Assembly: GCF_001422985.1 (NCBI RefSeq)
Contig: NZ_LMNL01000023.1
Coordinates: 10,516-74,515, forward strand
Direction: 5' to 3'
DNA from: Methylobacterium sp. Leaf117
Lineage (GTDB): Bacteria > Pseudomonadota > Alphaproteobacteria > Rhizobiales > Beijerinckiaceae
Length of the DNA: 64,000 nucleotides
Position 1 is the first letter of the stretch, and every line of letters starts with the position of its first letter. The translations under genes and the position numbers were made by a program. The notes below the pieces were generated by a model. The model had not been told where the DNA came from, ran no database searches, and worked only from the letters and a program-made list of their open reading frames with translations. This document shows, piece after piece, positions 36,943 to 45,423 of this stretch.

Positions 36943-37122
36943 ATGGACATCCAGGGCACCATCGCGGAGGCGATCATCGCCGAGCTGCAGCGTCAGGCCG
37001 AGATCGGCGAGCCCGGGCTGACGCTTGATGCCAGCGAGCCGGGGTATCTCACGGTCGACGGGCGGATCGATCTCGACGCCCTCATCATGGTGATCGAGGG
37101 CGCGCTGGCCGGAGGGCCGTGA
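36943..37122 (+). CDS. Short hypothetical protein (59 residues)
   Basis: The product is MDIQGTIAEAIIAELQRQ followed by a short acidic mixed alpha/beta part ending IMVIEGALAGGP. It has no membrane segment. The ATG at 36943 has GGGAG 7 bases upstream. The frame can be extended to ATG 36853, which overlaps the stop of the preceding gene (ATGA), but the internal start has the better site. It lies directly between the sigma 1.1-like gene and the Nudix gene, so the three may be cotranscribed. I do not recognise a family. Confidence 0.6.
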   Translation: MDIQGTIAEAIIAELQRQAEIGEPGLTLDASEPGYLTVDGRIDLDALIMVIEGALAGGP

Positions 37123-37230
37123 GTGCCGGCCGAACCGTCGTCCGGGACGCCGCGTCGGCCTCCTTCGCTATCACCCGGTTCCTCATCACCCCTTTTCGCC
37201 ATCGTCCCTTTGGCTAAGGAAACATCGCCG

Positions 37231-37800
37231 TTGAAAGCCGAGATCCTCAGCCTGCGCACCCTCCATGACGGTTGGAGCCGCTACACGCTGGCCCGGGTTC
37301 GCCTCGCCGACGGCAGCGAGGCCGAGCGGGAAATCGAGGACCACGGCAATTCCGTCGGCGTGCTGCCCTACAATCCCGAGCGCCGGGTCGCGACGCTGGT
37401 GCGCGAGCTGCGCGTTCCCGCCCTGTACGCCAACGGGGAGCAGAGCCAGCTCGAAGCACCGGCCGGGCTGATCGACGACGGCACGCCCGAGGAGAACGCC
37501 CGGCGCGAGGTGCTGGAAGAAGCGGGCCTTCGCCTCGGTGACCTGGACTTCGTCGGCGCCACCTATTCCTGCGGCGGCATCTCGACGGAGCGCATCCACC
37601 TGTTCCTGGCGGCCTATGCCGAGGCCGACCGCGTGGCCGGCGGAGGTGGCGCAGAGGGCGAGCACGAGAACATCCGCGTCGTCGAGATGCCTTTGGCCGA
37701 CCTCGCCCGCATGGCGGAGCGCTGTGAGCTGACAGACCTCAAGACCCTGACCCTGGTGCTGGCCCTGCGGGTCCGCAGGCCGGACCTGTTCGCCGGGTAA
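37231..37800 (+). CDS. Nudix hydrolase, NudK/ADP-sugar pyrophosphatase type
   Basis: The product has 189 residues from TTG 37231 (AAGGA about 10 bases upstream), the usual NudK length. An alternative GTG at 37123 has GGAGG 8 bases upstream and would add 36 residues. The Nudix box is complete: GLIDDGTPEENARREVLEEA then GL, with the metal-binding REVLEE core. LEAPAGLID ahead of it and the Cys-Gly-Gly stretch TYSCGGISTERIHLF after it fit the nucleotide-sugar pyrophosphatases. It hydrolyses NDP-sugars such as GDP-mannose to NMP and sugar phosphate. Confidence 0.87.
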   Translation: MKAEILSLRTLHDGWSRYTLARVRLADGSEAEREIEDHGNSVGVLPYNPERRVATLVRELRVPALYANGEQSQLEAPAGLIDDGTPEENARREVLEEAGLRLGDLDFVGATYSCGGISTERIHLFLAAYAEADRVAGGGGAEGEHENIRVVEMPLADLARMAERCELTDLKTLTLVLALRVRRPDLFAG

Positions 37801-37836
37801 TCGGCGAACTGGTGGGCGATGGTGTCGGCGAAGGGG

Positions 37837-38670
37837 TCAGACCGCGTCGCCGATCACGCCGGCCTCGTCCTGGGCCTGGAGCACGTCGGGACGCGGCATC
37901 GAGATGATGTTGTAGCCGGAATCGACGAAATGGATCTCGCCGGTGACGCCCCCCGACAGCTCCGAGAGCAGGTACATGGCCGAGCCGCCGACCTCTTCCT
38001 GGGTCACGGTCCGGCGGAGGGGCGCATGGGCCTTCTGGTGGTTGAACATCAGGCGCGCGTCGGCGATGCCCGCGCCGGCCAGGGTCCGCATCGGTCCGGC
38101 CGAGAGGGCGTTGACCCGGATGCCGTCGGGGCCGAGATCGCCCGCGAGATAGCGTACCGACGCTTCGAGGGCCGCCTTGGCCACGCCCATCACGTTGTAG
38201 TTCGGCATGATCCGGGTGGAGCCGCCATAGGTCAGGGTGAGCAGCGATCCGCCCCGCGGCATCCGCTTGGCCGCGCGCTGCGCGATCTCCGTGAAGGAGA
38301 AGCACGAGATCGTCATCGTGCGGGAAAAGTTCTCGCGGGTGGTGACGTCGACGTAGCGGCCCTTGAGCTGGCCCTTGTCGGAGAATCCGATCGCGTGGAC
38401 CACGAAGTCGAGCCCGTCCGGAAAGCGCGCATCGAGGGCCGTGAACAGCGTATCGACGCTGGCGACGTCCTCGACGTCGCAGGGCAGCACGATGTCCGAG
38501 CCGACCGAGGCGGCCAGCGGCGTCACCCGGCGGCCCAGCGCGTCGCCCTGATAGGTGAAGGCCAGTTCGGCGCCGTGCCGGTGCAGAACCTTGGCGATGC
38601 CCCAGGCGATCGAGTGATCGTTGGCGACCCCCATGATGAGGCCGCGCTTTCCCGCCATCAAACCTGTCAT
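37837..38670 (-). CDS. fabI: Enoyl-[acyl-carrier-protein] reductase [NADH]
   Basis: The product is a 277-residue SDR-family enzyme. The FabI cofactor motif GVANDHSIAWGIAKVLHRHG is at the N-terminus, CDVEDVASVDTLF follows, and the active site Tyr-x6-Lys reads YNVMGVAK after LTYGGSTRIMPN. VNALSAGPMRTLAGAGI is the substrate loop region targeted by triclosan-type inhibitors. It performs the last reduction of each fatty acid elongation cycle. It lies downstream of fabA and fabB on the same strand, separated by a microprotein gene and a hairpin, so it may have its own promoter. Confidence 0.95.
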   Translation of the reverse strand: MTGLMAGKRGLIMGVANDHSIAWGIAKVLHRHGAELAFTYQGDALGRRVTPLAASVGSDIVLPCDVEDVASVDTLFTALDARFPDGLDFVVHAIGFSDKGQLKGRYVDVTTRENFSRTMTISCFSFTEIAQRAAKRMPRGGSLLTLTYGGSTRIMPNYNVMGVAKAALEASVRYLAGDLGPDGIRVNALSAGPMRTLAGAGIADARLMFNHQKAHAPLRRTVTQEEVGGSAMYLLSELSGGVTGEIHFVDSGYNIISMPRPDVLQAQDEAGVIGDAV

Positions 38671-38790
38671 GCACTTCCCCCGGACGCAGAACGCGGGCCG
38701 CCTGAGGACCCATCACCGTTGGGGGAGGCTTAGCGCGGCGCTCGTGGCCCTGTCCAATCCCGGGCCGGTCTGCATAGGCCCGAAAACGCA

Positions 38791-38825
38791 CAGACCCCGT
38801 CGCGGTGAGGTCGCGTCGGGGTCTG
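38791..38825 (-). terminator. Hairpin between the microprotein gene and fabI
   Basis: cagaccccgtcgcg (38791-38804) pairs with cgcgtcggggtctg (38812-38825) with a single T-T mismatch and a 7-base loop. It stands 40 bases after the stop of the 38-residue ORF on the minus strand. There is no T-run after it, so it may be a Rho-assisted terminator, a processing site or an attenuator ahead of fabI. Confidence 0.65.
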
Positions 38826-38864
38826 TCGAGAACGATCGGTTGCCGCGTCGCGAGGGCGCGGCCT

Positions 38865-38981
38865 TCAGAAGTGGCCGTTGGTGTCGCAGTTGGCGCGGTC
38901 GATCATGACCTGCTTGATGTAGACGGCGGTGGTCCCGGCAAGAGCGATGCCGCCGACCGTCCCGAGGGCGAACCACAACAT
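38865..38981 (-). CDS. 38-residue single-pass membrane microprotein
   Basis: The frame reads MLWFALGTVGGIALAGTTAV, then a short polar tail (YIKQVMIDRANCDTNGHF). Residues 2-20 form one hydrophobic helix, and the tail ends with a Cys and a His. GGAAGG lies 7 bases before the ATG at 38981, and the stop is followed by a strong hairpin, so the gene has both a translation start signal and a transcript end. It lies in the gap between fabB and fabI. I do not recognise a family. Confidence rests on the ribosome site, helix and terminator together. Confidence 0.62.
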   Translation of the reverse strand: MLWFALGTVGGIALAGTTAVYIKQVMIDRANCDTNGHF

Positions 38982-39107
38982 GGCGGAGCCTTCCAGAATT
39001 CCTTCAGAAACAAGGAACGGCGGAAGACTGTTTTGGGTTCCCCGGAGCCGTGAACGAACCGTTAAGCTGCGGCCACACCACTGCGCCTGCGCTCCGGATC
39101 ACGCGGG

Positions 39108-40340
39108 TCAGGCGTCGACGTGCTTGAGCACCAGCGTCGCGTTGGTGCCGCCGAAGCCGAAGGAGTTCGACAGGACGTGGCCGAGCTTGGCCCCGTCCCG
39201 GCGCTGGCGCAGGATCGGCATGTCGGCGAAGGCCGGGTCGATCTCGTCGATATGGGCACTCTCGCAGATGAAGTCGTTGTTCATCATCAAGAGCGCGTAG
39301 ATCGCCTCCTGCACGCCGGTCGCGCCGAGGGAGTGGCCGGTGAGCGACTTGGTGGCGGCGATCGGCGGACAGGCGTCGCCGCGTCCGAAGACCTCGCGGA
39401 TGGCGTCGATTTCCTTTGCATCGCCCACCGGCGTCGCGGTGGCGTGCGGGTTGATGTAGTCGATCTTGGCGCCCTTCAGACCCTCGATCGCCTGGCGCAT
39501 GCAGCGCACCGCGCCCTCGCCGGAAGGGGCGACCATGTCGTACCCGTCCGAGGTCGCGCCGTAGCCGGCGATCTCGCCGTAGATGGTCGCGCCGCGCGCC
39601 TTGGCGTGCTCGTATTCCTCGAGCACCAGCACGCCGGCGCCGCCCGCGATGACGAAGCCGTCGCGATTGGCGTCATAGGCGCGGGAGGCCCGGGCCGGGG
39701 TGTCGTTGTACTTCGACGACATGGCGCCCATGGCGTCGAACAGCACCGAGAGGGTCCAGTCGAGATCCTCGCAGCCGCCCGCGAAGATGATGTCCTGGCG
39801 CCCGCCCTGGATGACCTCTGCGGCATTGCCAATGCAGTGGTTCGACGTCGCGCAGGCCGAGGAGATCGAGTAGTTCACACCCTTGATCTTGAACCACGTC
39901 GCCAGTGTCGCCGAGGCGGTCGAGGACATGGCCTTGGGCACCGCGAAGGGGCCGACGCGCTTCGGACCCTTGTCCAGCGCGATGGCGGCGGATTCGACGA
40001 TGACCTTCGTGGAGGGGCCGCCGGAGCCCATGATGATGCCGGTGCGATCGTTCGAAACGTCGCTCGCCTCGAGGCCGGCGTTCCGGATCGCCTGGTCCAT
40101 GGCGACGTGGTTCCAGGCGGTGCCGCCGCCGTGGAAGCGCATGGCACGCCGATCGACGACGCCCTCGGGATCGAGGGTCGGGCGACCCTCGACCTGACTG
40201 CGGAAGCCGTGCTCCGCGTAGGAGGCCGAGCGCCCGATGCCGGACTTCGCCTCGCGCAGGGAGGCGAGGACTTCCTCGGTGTTGTTGCCGATGGATGAGA
40301 CGATGCCCATCCCGGTGATCACGACACGCCGCATGGACAC
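39108..40340 (-). CDS. fabB: 3-oxoacyl-[acyl-carrier-protein] synthase I
   Basis: The product is a 410-residue thiolase-fold condensing enzyme. It starts [20 protein letters not shown]. The active-site cysteine lies in [17 protein letters not shown], the first catalytic His in [15 protein letters not shown], and the second in [35 protein letters not shown] closes the fold. It extends unsaturated acyl-ACP made by FabA. It is co-directional with fabA, 166 bases downstream of it; the pair is the classic anaerobic unsaturated fatty acid route. Confidence 0.95.
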   Translation of the reverse strand: MSMRRVVITGMGIVSSIGNNTEEVLASLREAKSGIGRSASYAEHGFRSQVEGRPTLDPEGVVDRRAMRFHGGGTAWNHVAMDQAIRNAGLEASDVSNDRTGIIMGSGGPSTKVIVESAAIALDKGPKRVGPFAVPKAMSSTASATLATWFKIKGVNYSISSACATSNHCIGNAAEVIQGGRQDIIFAGGCEDLDWTLSVLFDAMGAMSSKYNDTPARASRAYDANRDGFVIAGGAGVLVLEEYEHAKARGATIYGEIAGYGATSDGYDMVAPSGEGAVRCMRQAIEGLKGAKIDYINPHATATPVGDAKEIDAIREVFGRGDACPPIAATKSLTGHSLGATGVQEAIYALLMMNNDFICESAHIDEIDPAFADMPILRQRRDGAKLGHVLSNSFGFGGTNATLVLKHVDA

Positions 40341-40506
40341 GATGCTCTCCGCCGCCGGGGCTTGTTCTTCGCGGTGCTTGTTCTTGAGACGGCACCTTCG
40401 CGTGGATTCAGGTAGGACTCGGGCGTCCCGATCTCAACCGCGTCGGGTTCATCCGCCCGCGGCTTGGGTCTAGAACTGGGTCCAGAGCTGGGCCTAGGCT
40501 TGGAAT

Positions 40507-41073
40507 CTAGGCCTGGGCCTGGAACAGCGCGACGCGCAGGTCCTTCGCCTCGTAGATGCGGGTGCCGTCGGCCTCGAGCCAGCCATCGGCGATGCCCAGC
40601 ACCAGCTTGCCGAGGCGGACCCGCTTGATATCGATCCCGTAGACGACCTTGGTCACCGTGGGCAGGACCTGATCCGAGAATTTGACCTCGCCGACGCCGA
40701 GCGCGCGACCGCGCCCCGGAGCACCGAGCCAGCCAAGGTGGAAGCCGACGAGCTGCCAGAGCGCGTCGAGGCCGAGGCAGCCCGGCATCACCGGATCGTT
40801 CTTGAAGTGGCAGCCGAAGAACCAGAGGTCCGGCCGGATGTCGAACTCGGCGAGCACGTGGCCCTTGCCGTGGGCGCCGCCCTCCGACGCGATCGAGACG
40901 ATGCGGTCGAACATCAGCATCGGCGGCAGCGGCAGCTGCGCGTTCCCGGCGCCGAACAGCTCGCCACGGCCGCAGGCGAGCAGTTCCTCGTAGGAATAGT
41001 GCGAGGCCCGCTGGGGCGCGGCGGTCGCCGGGGCGGTGCCCGACGGAGCGTTCGGATCGGAAGCGGAAGACAT
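40507..41073 (-). CDS. fabA: 3-hydroxydecanoyl-[acyl-carrier-protein] dehydratase/isomerase
   Basis: The product has 188 residues. The hot-dog fold has the FabA active-site helix [20 protein letters not shown] with the catalytic His and, 14 residues on, Asp ([11 protein letters not shown]). PPMLMFDRI and [15 protein letters not shown] are also family signatures. It dehydrates 3-hydroxydecanoyl-ACP and isomerises the double bond to make the cis unsaturated product passed to FabB. The N-terminal 20 residues (Ser/Ala/Pro-rich) are extra relative to E. coli FabA. It is divergent from irr. Confidence 0.95.
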   Translation of the reverse strand: MSSASDPNAPSGTAPATAAPQRASHYSYEELLACGRGELFGAGNAQLPLPPMLMFDRIVSIASEGGAHGKGHVLAEFDIRPDLWFFGCHFKNDPVMPGCLGLDALWQLVGFHLGWLGAPGRGRALGVGEVKFSDQVLPTVTKVVYGIDIKRVRLGKLVLGIADGWLEADGTRIYEAKDLRVALFQAQA

Positions 41074-41457
41074 GATGAGCGGTTCGGTCCTCGAGGATGG
41101 GTCCGGGGCGCGGGGCCCCTGGGGCTCGTGTCGCGAACCCCGATGCGGACCCGGCGCGAGCCGGTTCCGCCGGCGATGCGGCGCGAAATCGGCGCTTCGT
41201 TAACACAGGGCCTGTGCACCTCAAAGCTGCCCCGGCTCCCGAAGTTCTCCCGAAGTCGATGCCTGGGATCGGAAGATCCGCCGAGGAACACTGCACGGGA
41301 ATGCCGGGGGACTTGAAACGGGGAGGCCGACGATGGGCCGGACCCAGGGGCCGGTCTGGCAGCCCCGCGCGTGGCTCGGGTTGCGGTAGGACGGCGGGTT
41401 CCGTATAGATATTCCCTCATTCTGTTCTGTTTTCCGCGTGGGATGTTTGTCAGCCCG
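41074..41457. other. Divergent fabA-irr intergenic region, no gene seen
   Basis: These 384 bases carry the promoters of fabA (minus) and irr (plus). I see no obvious Irr/ICE or Fur box palindrome. The stretch tatagatattcc at 41404-41415 is the most promoter-like AT-rich segment, about 45 bases ahead of irr. Confidence 0.45.
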
Positions 41458-41967
41458 ATGTCGAACCTTCTGCCCCTGCAGGCCGTGCTGAACGCGCGGA
41501 CTTCCGTTTCCGCCGGCGATGCGGCTGCCGGCCGTCGCGGATGTCCGTTGTCGGATCTGCGCGATCGTCTGCGCCGGGCGGGTCTGCGCCCGACCCGTCA
41601 GCGCCTGTCCCTGGGTTGGCTGCTGTTCGGACGGGGCGATCGTCACCTCACGGCGGAAATGCTCTACGACGAGGCGATGCGCGCCAAGGTGCCGGTGTCG
41701 CTGGCCACCGTCTACAACACCCTGCACCAGTTCACCGAGGCGGGCCTGCTGCGTCAGCTCGCGCTCGACGGCTCGAAGGCCTATTTCGACACCAATCCGA
41801 GCGAGCACCACCACTTCTTCCTCGAGGACGAGGGGCAGGTGCTGGACATGCCCGATTGCGGGATCACGGTCGATTCGCTGCCGGATGCGCCCGAGGGCAT
41901 GGAAATCGCCGGCGTCGAGGTCATCGTGCGCCTGCGTCGCCGCACCCCCTTGGCCCGCAAGGCCTGA
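41458..41967 (+). CDS. irr: Iron response regulator Irr (Fur superfamily)
   Basis: The product has 169 residues. A winged-helix domain has LRPTRQRLSLGWLLFGRGDR, HLTAEMLYDEA and VPVSLATVYNTLHQFTEAGL, all typical of Irr. The histidine cluster EHHHFFLEDE, which takes part in haem or metal sensing, is present. RRGCPLSDL near the N-terminus holds a Cys-Pro haem regulatory motif as in Bradyrhizobium Irr, although the following Trp is Leu. Irr represses or activates iron and haem genes and is degraded on haem binding. The start is ATG 41458 (MSNLL); an ATG at 41443 is an alternative. A strong terminator follows. Confidence 0.9.
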   Translation: MSNLLPLQAVLNARTSVSAGDAAAGRRGCPLSDLRDRLRRAGLRPTRQRLSLGWLLFGRGDRHLTAEMLYDEAMRAKVPVSLATVYNTLHQFTEAGLLRQLALDGSKAYFDTNPSEHHHFFLEDEGQVLDMPDCGITVDSLPDAPEGMEIAGVEVIVRLRRRTPLARKA

Positions 41968-42004
41968 ACCAAGACGACAGTGTATCCCGCAAGACCACGA
42001 TCGA

Positions 42005-42027
42005 GGCCCGGGCAACCGGGCCTTTTT
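42005..42027 (+). terminator. Intrinsic terminator of irr
   Basis: The stem GGCCCGG (42005-42011) and CCGGGCC (42016-42022) encloses the loop GCAA and is followed by five T residues (42023-42027). It sits 37 bases past the irr stop codon. Confidence 0.93.
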
Positions 42028-42176
42028 CGTTCGCGGGAGCCGTCCCGGTGTCGTCCTCCTCCCGTCGTGAGCGGCGGTCCCGCAACGATGGGGACCGGCC
42101 CGGGTTATCGCTGGGCGAATGATCGCTCCGGCGGCTCCGGCCGCCTCTCCCGTCTCCCCTCTGACACCGGACTGGT

Positions 42177-42761
42177 ATGGCTCCCTCCCGCATCGTCTGC
42201 GTCCGCCACGGCGAATCGACCTTCAACGCCGCCCATCGGCTGACCGGGCGCGACCCGGGACATGTGGACGCCCGGCTGACCGAGCGCGGCCTGGGCCAGG
42301 TCCAGGCGGCCCGGACAGCCCTGCACGACATCCCCTTCGACCTCGTGGTCACGTCGCCGCTGACCCGGGCGATCCAGACCACCCAGGGTATCTTCGGCGA
42401 CCATCCGAGCCGGCCGCGTATCCTCGTGGAGGTGCTGCACCGCGAATGCCAGGAGAGCAGTTGCGACGTCGGCCGCGCCGCTTCGATCCTGGCCACCGAG
42501 TTCCCCGACGTGGCGGTCGATCACCTGCCGGAAATCTGGTGGCACGCCGAGGGCGAGCCGGATGCGAGCGGCGTGCACATCGAGCCCCGAACCCTGTTCG
42601 ATGCCCGCGTCCTCGGTTTTCGCGACTGGTTGGCTGCCCGGCCGGAGCGCAGCATCGCGGTGGTCGGGCACGGCACCTTCTTCTACCACCTGACCGGGGT
42701 CTGGCTCGACAATTGTCAGACCGTCACGTTCGACCCCACCGCCGAGCCGGTCCTCGTCTGA
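42177..42761 (+). CDS. Histidine phosphatase family protein (phosphoglycerate mutase-like)
   Basis: The product has 194 residues. The RHG motif IVCVRHGESTFNAAHRLTGR gives the phospho-accepting His near residue 11. SPLTRAIQTTQ holds the second Arg, and VVGHGTFFYHL the second catalytic His. It belongs to the broad dPGM/acid phosphatase superfamily, and the substrate is not evident. The start ATG 42177 gives a compact domain; a longer frame to 42119 is in another reading frame. Its last 46 bases overlap the end of the convergent gene at 42716. Confidence 0.88.
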   Translation: MAPSRIVCVRHGESTFNAAHRLTGRDPGHVDARLTERGLGQVQAARTALHDIPFDLVVTSPLTRAIQTTQGIFGDHPSRPRILVEVLHRECQESSCDVGRAASILATEFPDVAVDHLPEIWWHAEGEPDASGVHIEPRTLFDARVLGFRDWLAARPERSIAVVGHGTFFYHLTGVWLDNCQTVTFDPTAEPVLV

Positions 42762-43492
42762 CTCGAGCCCGGACCGCGCAGGCCAGCCCGTGCTCGCGCG
42801 GCATCGAAACGGTCCCGCGCCAGCCCCGCATCGATCGACGGGGCGCCGCGCCCAAGCGCCAGGGCCTCATCGAGGATCTGGGCGGCCACCGCCCAGGTTC
42901 CGTCGATGAAGGGAGCGACCCCTTCCGCGACCTCGGCGGCACAGCGTGCATCGCAGAACGCCTTCACGGCCGCCGAGGCTGCGCGGGCCACTGCCGACGC
43001 GCGGGCGCCCTGGGTCCAGGCGCCCCGTCGCGACGCGGCATCGGCCAACGCTCCACCCTCCCAGGCCGCATCGCGGGCCGCCGTGCGCGCACCCTCGGGG
43101 CCACACGCGCCGTCGCAGCGGGCGGCGAGGGCCGGGAGACCAGCAGTGTCGAGGAGGGGAGGCAGGATCCGCCGAACGCTGGCCTCGGCCAGGAAGGCGA
43201 CGCGCCGCGCCTCGGTCTCAGGTTCGGCGGTGGAGCCGGCAAGGCGGAGCACGAAGGCCATCAGCCGGGGGCGCTCACCATCCGGCATGGCGTCGTTCAG
43301 CCCGAGGGCATAGGCCGCGAGGGGTTGCGAGAAGCAGGGCGGGCAATCGGTCGAGGCGCGGATCGCCCGGTAGGGCAGGCCCGCCGCCACGATGGCGGCT
43401 TCGTTGATGCAGGTGCCGCCGTCCGGGCCGGGAAAATCATGGGAGCCGGCCAGGAGCCGCCAGTTCAGAATCTGTTCGAAGCCCGCCGCCAT
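42716..43492 (-). CDS. Conserved-looking hypothetical protein (258 residues, Cys-containing)
   Basis: The reading frame is rich in Ala, Arg and acidic residues with about ten helices predicted by eye. N-terminal FEQILNWRLLAGSHDFPGPD then GGTCINEAAIVAAGLPYR has the look of a conserved domain, and there are further cysteines (STDCPPCF, RCDGACG, FCDARCA). There is no signal peptide or membrane helix. I do not recognise the family. Codon use fits the neighbours. It converges with the phosphatase gene and overlaps it by 46 bases. Confidence 0.68.
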   Translation of the reverse strand: MAAGFEQILNWRLLAGSHDFPGPDGGTCINEAAIVAAGLPYRAIRASTDCPPCFSQPLAAYALGLNDAMPDGERPRLMAFVLRLAGSTAEPETEARRVAFLAEASVRRILPPLLDTAGLPALAARCDGACGPEGARTAARDAAWEGGALADAASRRGAWTQGARASAVARAASAAVKAFCDARCAAEVAEGVAPFIDGTWAVAAQILDEALALGRGAPSIDAGLARDRFDAARARAGLRGPGSSQTRTGSAVGSNVTV

Positions 43493-43588
43493 GCCTCAGG
43501 ATCTCCCGCCGGTCTCCGGGAGACTGGCACGTCGCACAGGGCTTGGCGAGAGAGCTTCACGAGAGAGGTTGACGAGCGCCCCCCGCCT

Positions 43589-44596
43589 TCAGACGCCGAG
43601 ATTGGCCGCGAGCCCGGCCAGCATGGCGAGGCCGAGCACCAGCACGAAGGCGCCCGCCAGGAGTTCGAGCGTCCCGACCGCGCGGGCGCCAGCCTGGCCG
43701 CGTCCGCCCGCGAGCCGAAGGGCGAAGGCCTTGGCGAAGACCGCGAGGCTGGCGAGCGCGCCCGTGGTCAGGGCGGTGCCGAGCGCCATCGCGAAGGTCG
43801 CGGCGATGCCGGCGGCAAGAAGGCCCTGCGAGGCGGAGAAGACCAGGATCAGGACGGCCCCGGCACACGGACGCGTGCCGGCTGCCAGCACCACCCCGGC
43901 CCGCTCGCGCCAAGTGTGGAGGCGTGCGAGGGCGGTCGCGTCGGTGAGGTGGACGTGCCCGCAATCGGGCGCGCAGGCGGCGTTTCCGAGGCCGGCGAGC
44001 CGTCCGGCCTTGCGCCAGGTGACGCTGAGGCCGAGGAGGGCCACCAGGGCGAAACTGACGGTCTCGATCACCGTGCCGGCGCGGGTCATGCCCGCGGCGG
44101 TGGCGCCGAGCACCAGCGTGCCGATCCCCACGAGGGCGATGGCCACGAGCGCCTGCAGCAGGGCAGCGGCGAAGCTCAGGGTGAAGCCGCGCGTCAGGGC
44201 TCGCTCGCCGGCGACGATGTAGCCGGCGATCACCGCCTTGCCGTGACCCGGGCCAGCGGCGTGGAAGACGCCGTAGCTGAAGCCCAGCAGCATCATCGGC
44301 CCCCAGGGGCCGTCCTGCTTCAGCGCCTGGACCGAGGCCTGAAGGCTGCGCGAAAAGCTCGATTGCAGGGCGAGGATCCAGCTGCCGAGGCCGGTGGCGG
44401 CAGGGGCGGCCTCGCGAAAGCCGATCCCGAAGGGGGAGCGCGGCGCCGGCGCCCGCATCTCGGGGCTCACCAGCCAGACGAGGCCGGCGACGATGAGTGT
44501 CGCCGCCACCACCGCCCCGAGGGCGAGGAGCGCCTGTCGGCCGAGACGCCGGGCGGACCGGGGCGATCCGGTCTCGAGGGCGGCGCCTACGGACAT
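43589..44596 (-). CDS. Nickel/cobalt transporter, NicO/RcnA-HoxN family
   Basis: The product has 335 residues from ATG 44596. One N-terminal helix (about 22-42) is followed by a periplasmic stretch and six or seven more helices. The family signature is GVFHAAGPGHGKAVIAGYIV in the first core helix, and TRPCAGAVLILVFSASQGLL lies in the later core. A short histidine-containing loop (CGHVHLTD) lies between. It moves Ni2+, Co2+ or a similar ion. The DUF1007 gene overlaps its start by 10 bases, a widespread pair that suggests a periplasmic partner. Confidence 0.87.
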   Translation of the reverse strand: MSVGAALETGSPRSARRLGRQALLALGAVVAATLIVAGLVWLVSPEMRAPAPRSPFGIGFREAAPAATGLGSWILALQSSFSRSLQASVQALKQDGPWGPMMLLGFSYGVFHAAGPGHGKAVIAGYIVAGERALTRGFTLSFAAALLQALVAIALVGIGTLVLGATAAGMTRAGTVIETVSFALVALLGLSVTWRKAGRLAGLGNAACAPDCGHVHLTDATALARLHTWRERAGVVLAAGTRPCAGAVLILVFSASQGLLAAGIAATFAMALGTALTTGALASLAVFAKAFALRLAGGRGQAGARAVGTLELLAGAFVLVLGLAMLAGLAANLGV

Positions 44597-45285
44597 GCGA
44601 CGATGACCCGATTGGCGAATTGGAGCCCGTAATTGGAGGCCGAGGTCAGGGCCTCGAAGAAGGCTTCCGACATCCCCGGCTTGGCATCCGCCGTTTTGCC
44701 GTCCACAGATCTGCCGTCCGCTCCCGGATCGGTCTTCGGGCGCGTCACCGTGGCAGCGCACCCGGCTGGCGCTCCGGCGAGGCGGGCCGCATCGCTGCCC
44801 TCCGCCAGGGCGAACGAGACGAAGAAGGTCGGATCGTAGACCTCCAGGGCGGTGACGCCGCGGCCCTGCGCCACGGGCGTCTTGAGGGGCAGCAGAAAGC
44901 TCAGCGTGAGCTTGTCGCCCTCCATGACCATGCGGGGCTCGATTGGATCGGCGAAGGCCTGTTCCTTGCCGCCGACCTTCATCTTGGTGAAGTAGGCGAA
45001 TTCGGCGAGATTGGCGGTGTTCTCGGCGGCGAGGCCGGCGAGTTCGTCAGGCGTGAGCTTGCCGTCCTTGTTGGCGTCGAGCCCCTGCGTGACGAAGGCC
45101 GAGTAGGAGGCGTCGAAGCTCCAGGCGTGCCGGATGCCCGTCACCCGCCCGCCTTCGCCATAGGCAATTTCGGCCTTGGTCGTCACCCAGACGTGCGGAT
45201 GGGCAAGGCTCGGCGTGGCGAGGCTGGACGCCGCGAGCGTCAGCCCGCAGAGGGTCAGGAGGCGGAACGGCGACGCGATCGGCAT
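44587..45285 (-). CDS. DUF1007 family periplasmic protein, partner of the NicO transporter
   Basis: The product has 232 residues. Signal peptide (LLTLCGLTLAASSLATPSLA) then HPHVWVTTKAEIAY, the DUF1007 opening with two His residues next to the cleavage site, likely metal ligands. An EF-hand-like segment DANKDGKLTPDEL lies at about 70-82. The C-terminal insertion (about 175-205, Asp/Gly/Lys-rich) looks disordered. It is first in a two-gene unit with the metal transporter and probably delivers or binds the metal in the periplasm. Confidence 0.87.
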   Translation of the reverse strand: MPIASPFRLLTLCGLTLAASSLATPSLAHPHVWVTTKAEIAYGEGGRVTGIRHAWSFDASYSAFVTQGLDANKDGKLTPDELAGLAAENTANLAEFAYFTKMKVGGKEQAFADPIEPRMVMEGDKLTLSFLLPLKTPVAQGRGVTALEVYDPTFFVSFALAEGSDAARLAGAPAGCAATVTRPKTDPGADGRSVDGKTADAKPGMSEAFFEALTSASNYGLQFANRVIVACP

Positions 45286-45423
45286 GGCACGGGACGCTCG
45301 CGACTTAAGGTGAAGACATCGTTAACAGGCGCTGACCGCGTGGCTCTGCGCGATCCGATGTCTCCGGGGTCAGTGGGGCGAAAGCGAGGCGCCGGACCGG
45401 GAGGCCGTGGGGGCGGCCTCCGA

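Noticed and set aside
40463..40520. CTAGG/GGGCC-rich imperfect repeats around the fabA stop codon
   Set aside because: They look like the other stop-spanning duplications, but units are irregular and the downstream TAG copies are not in frame, so I did not group them.
42119..44632. An 837-codon plus-strand open frame
   Set aside because: It runs across the phosphatase gene out of frame and antisense to two real minus-strand genes; its composition is Arg/Gly/Ala-rich with no motif.
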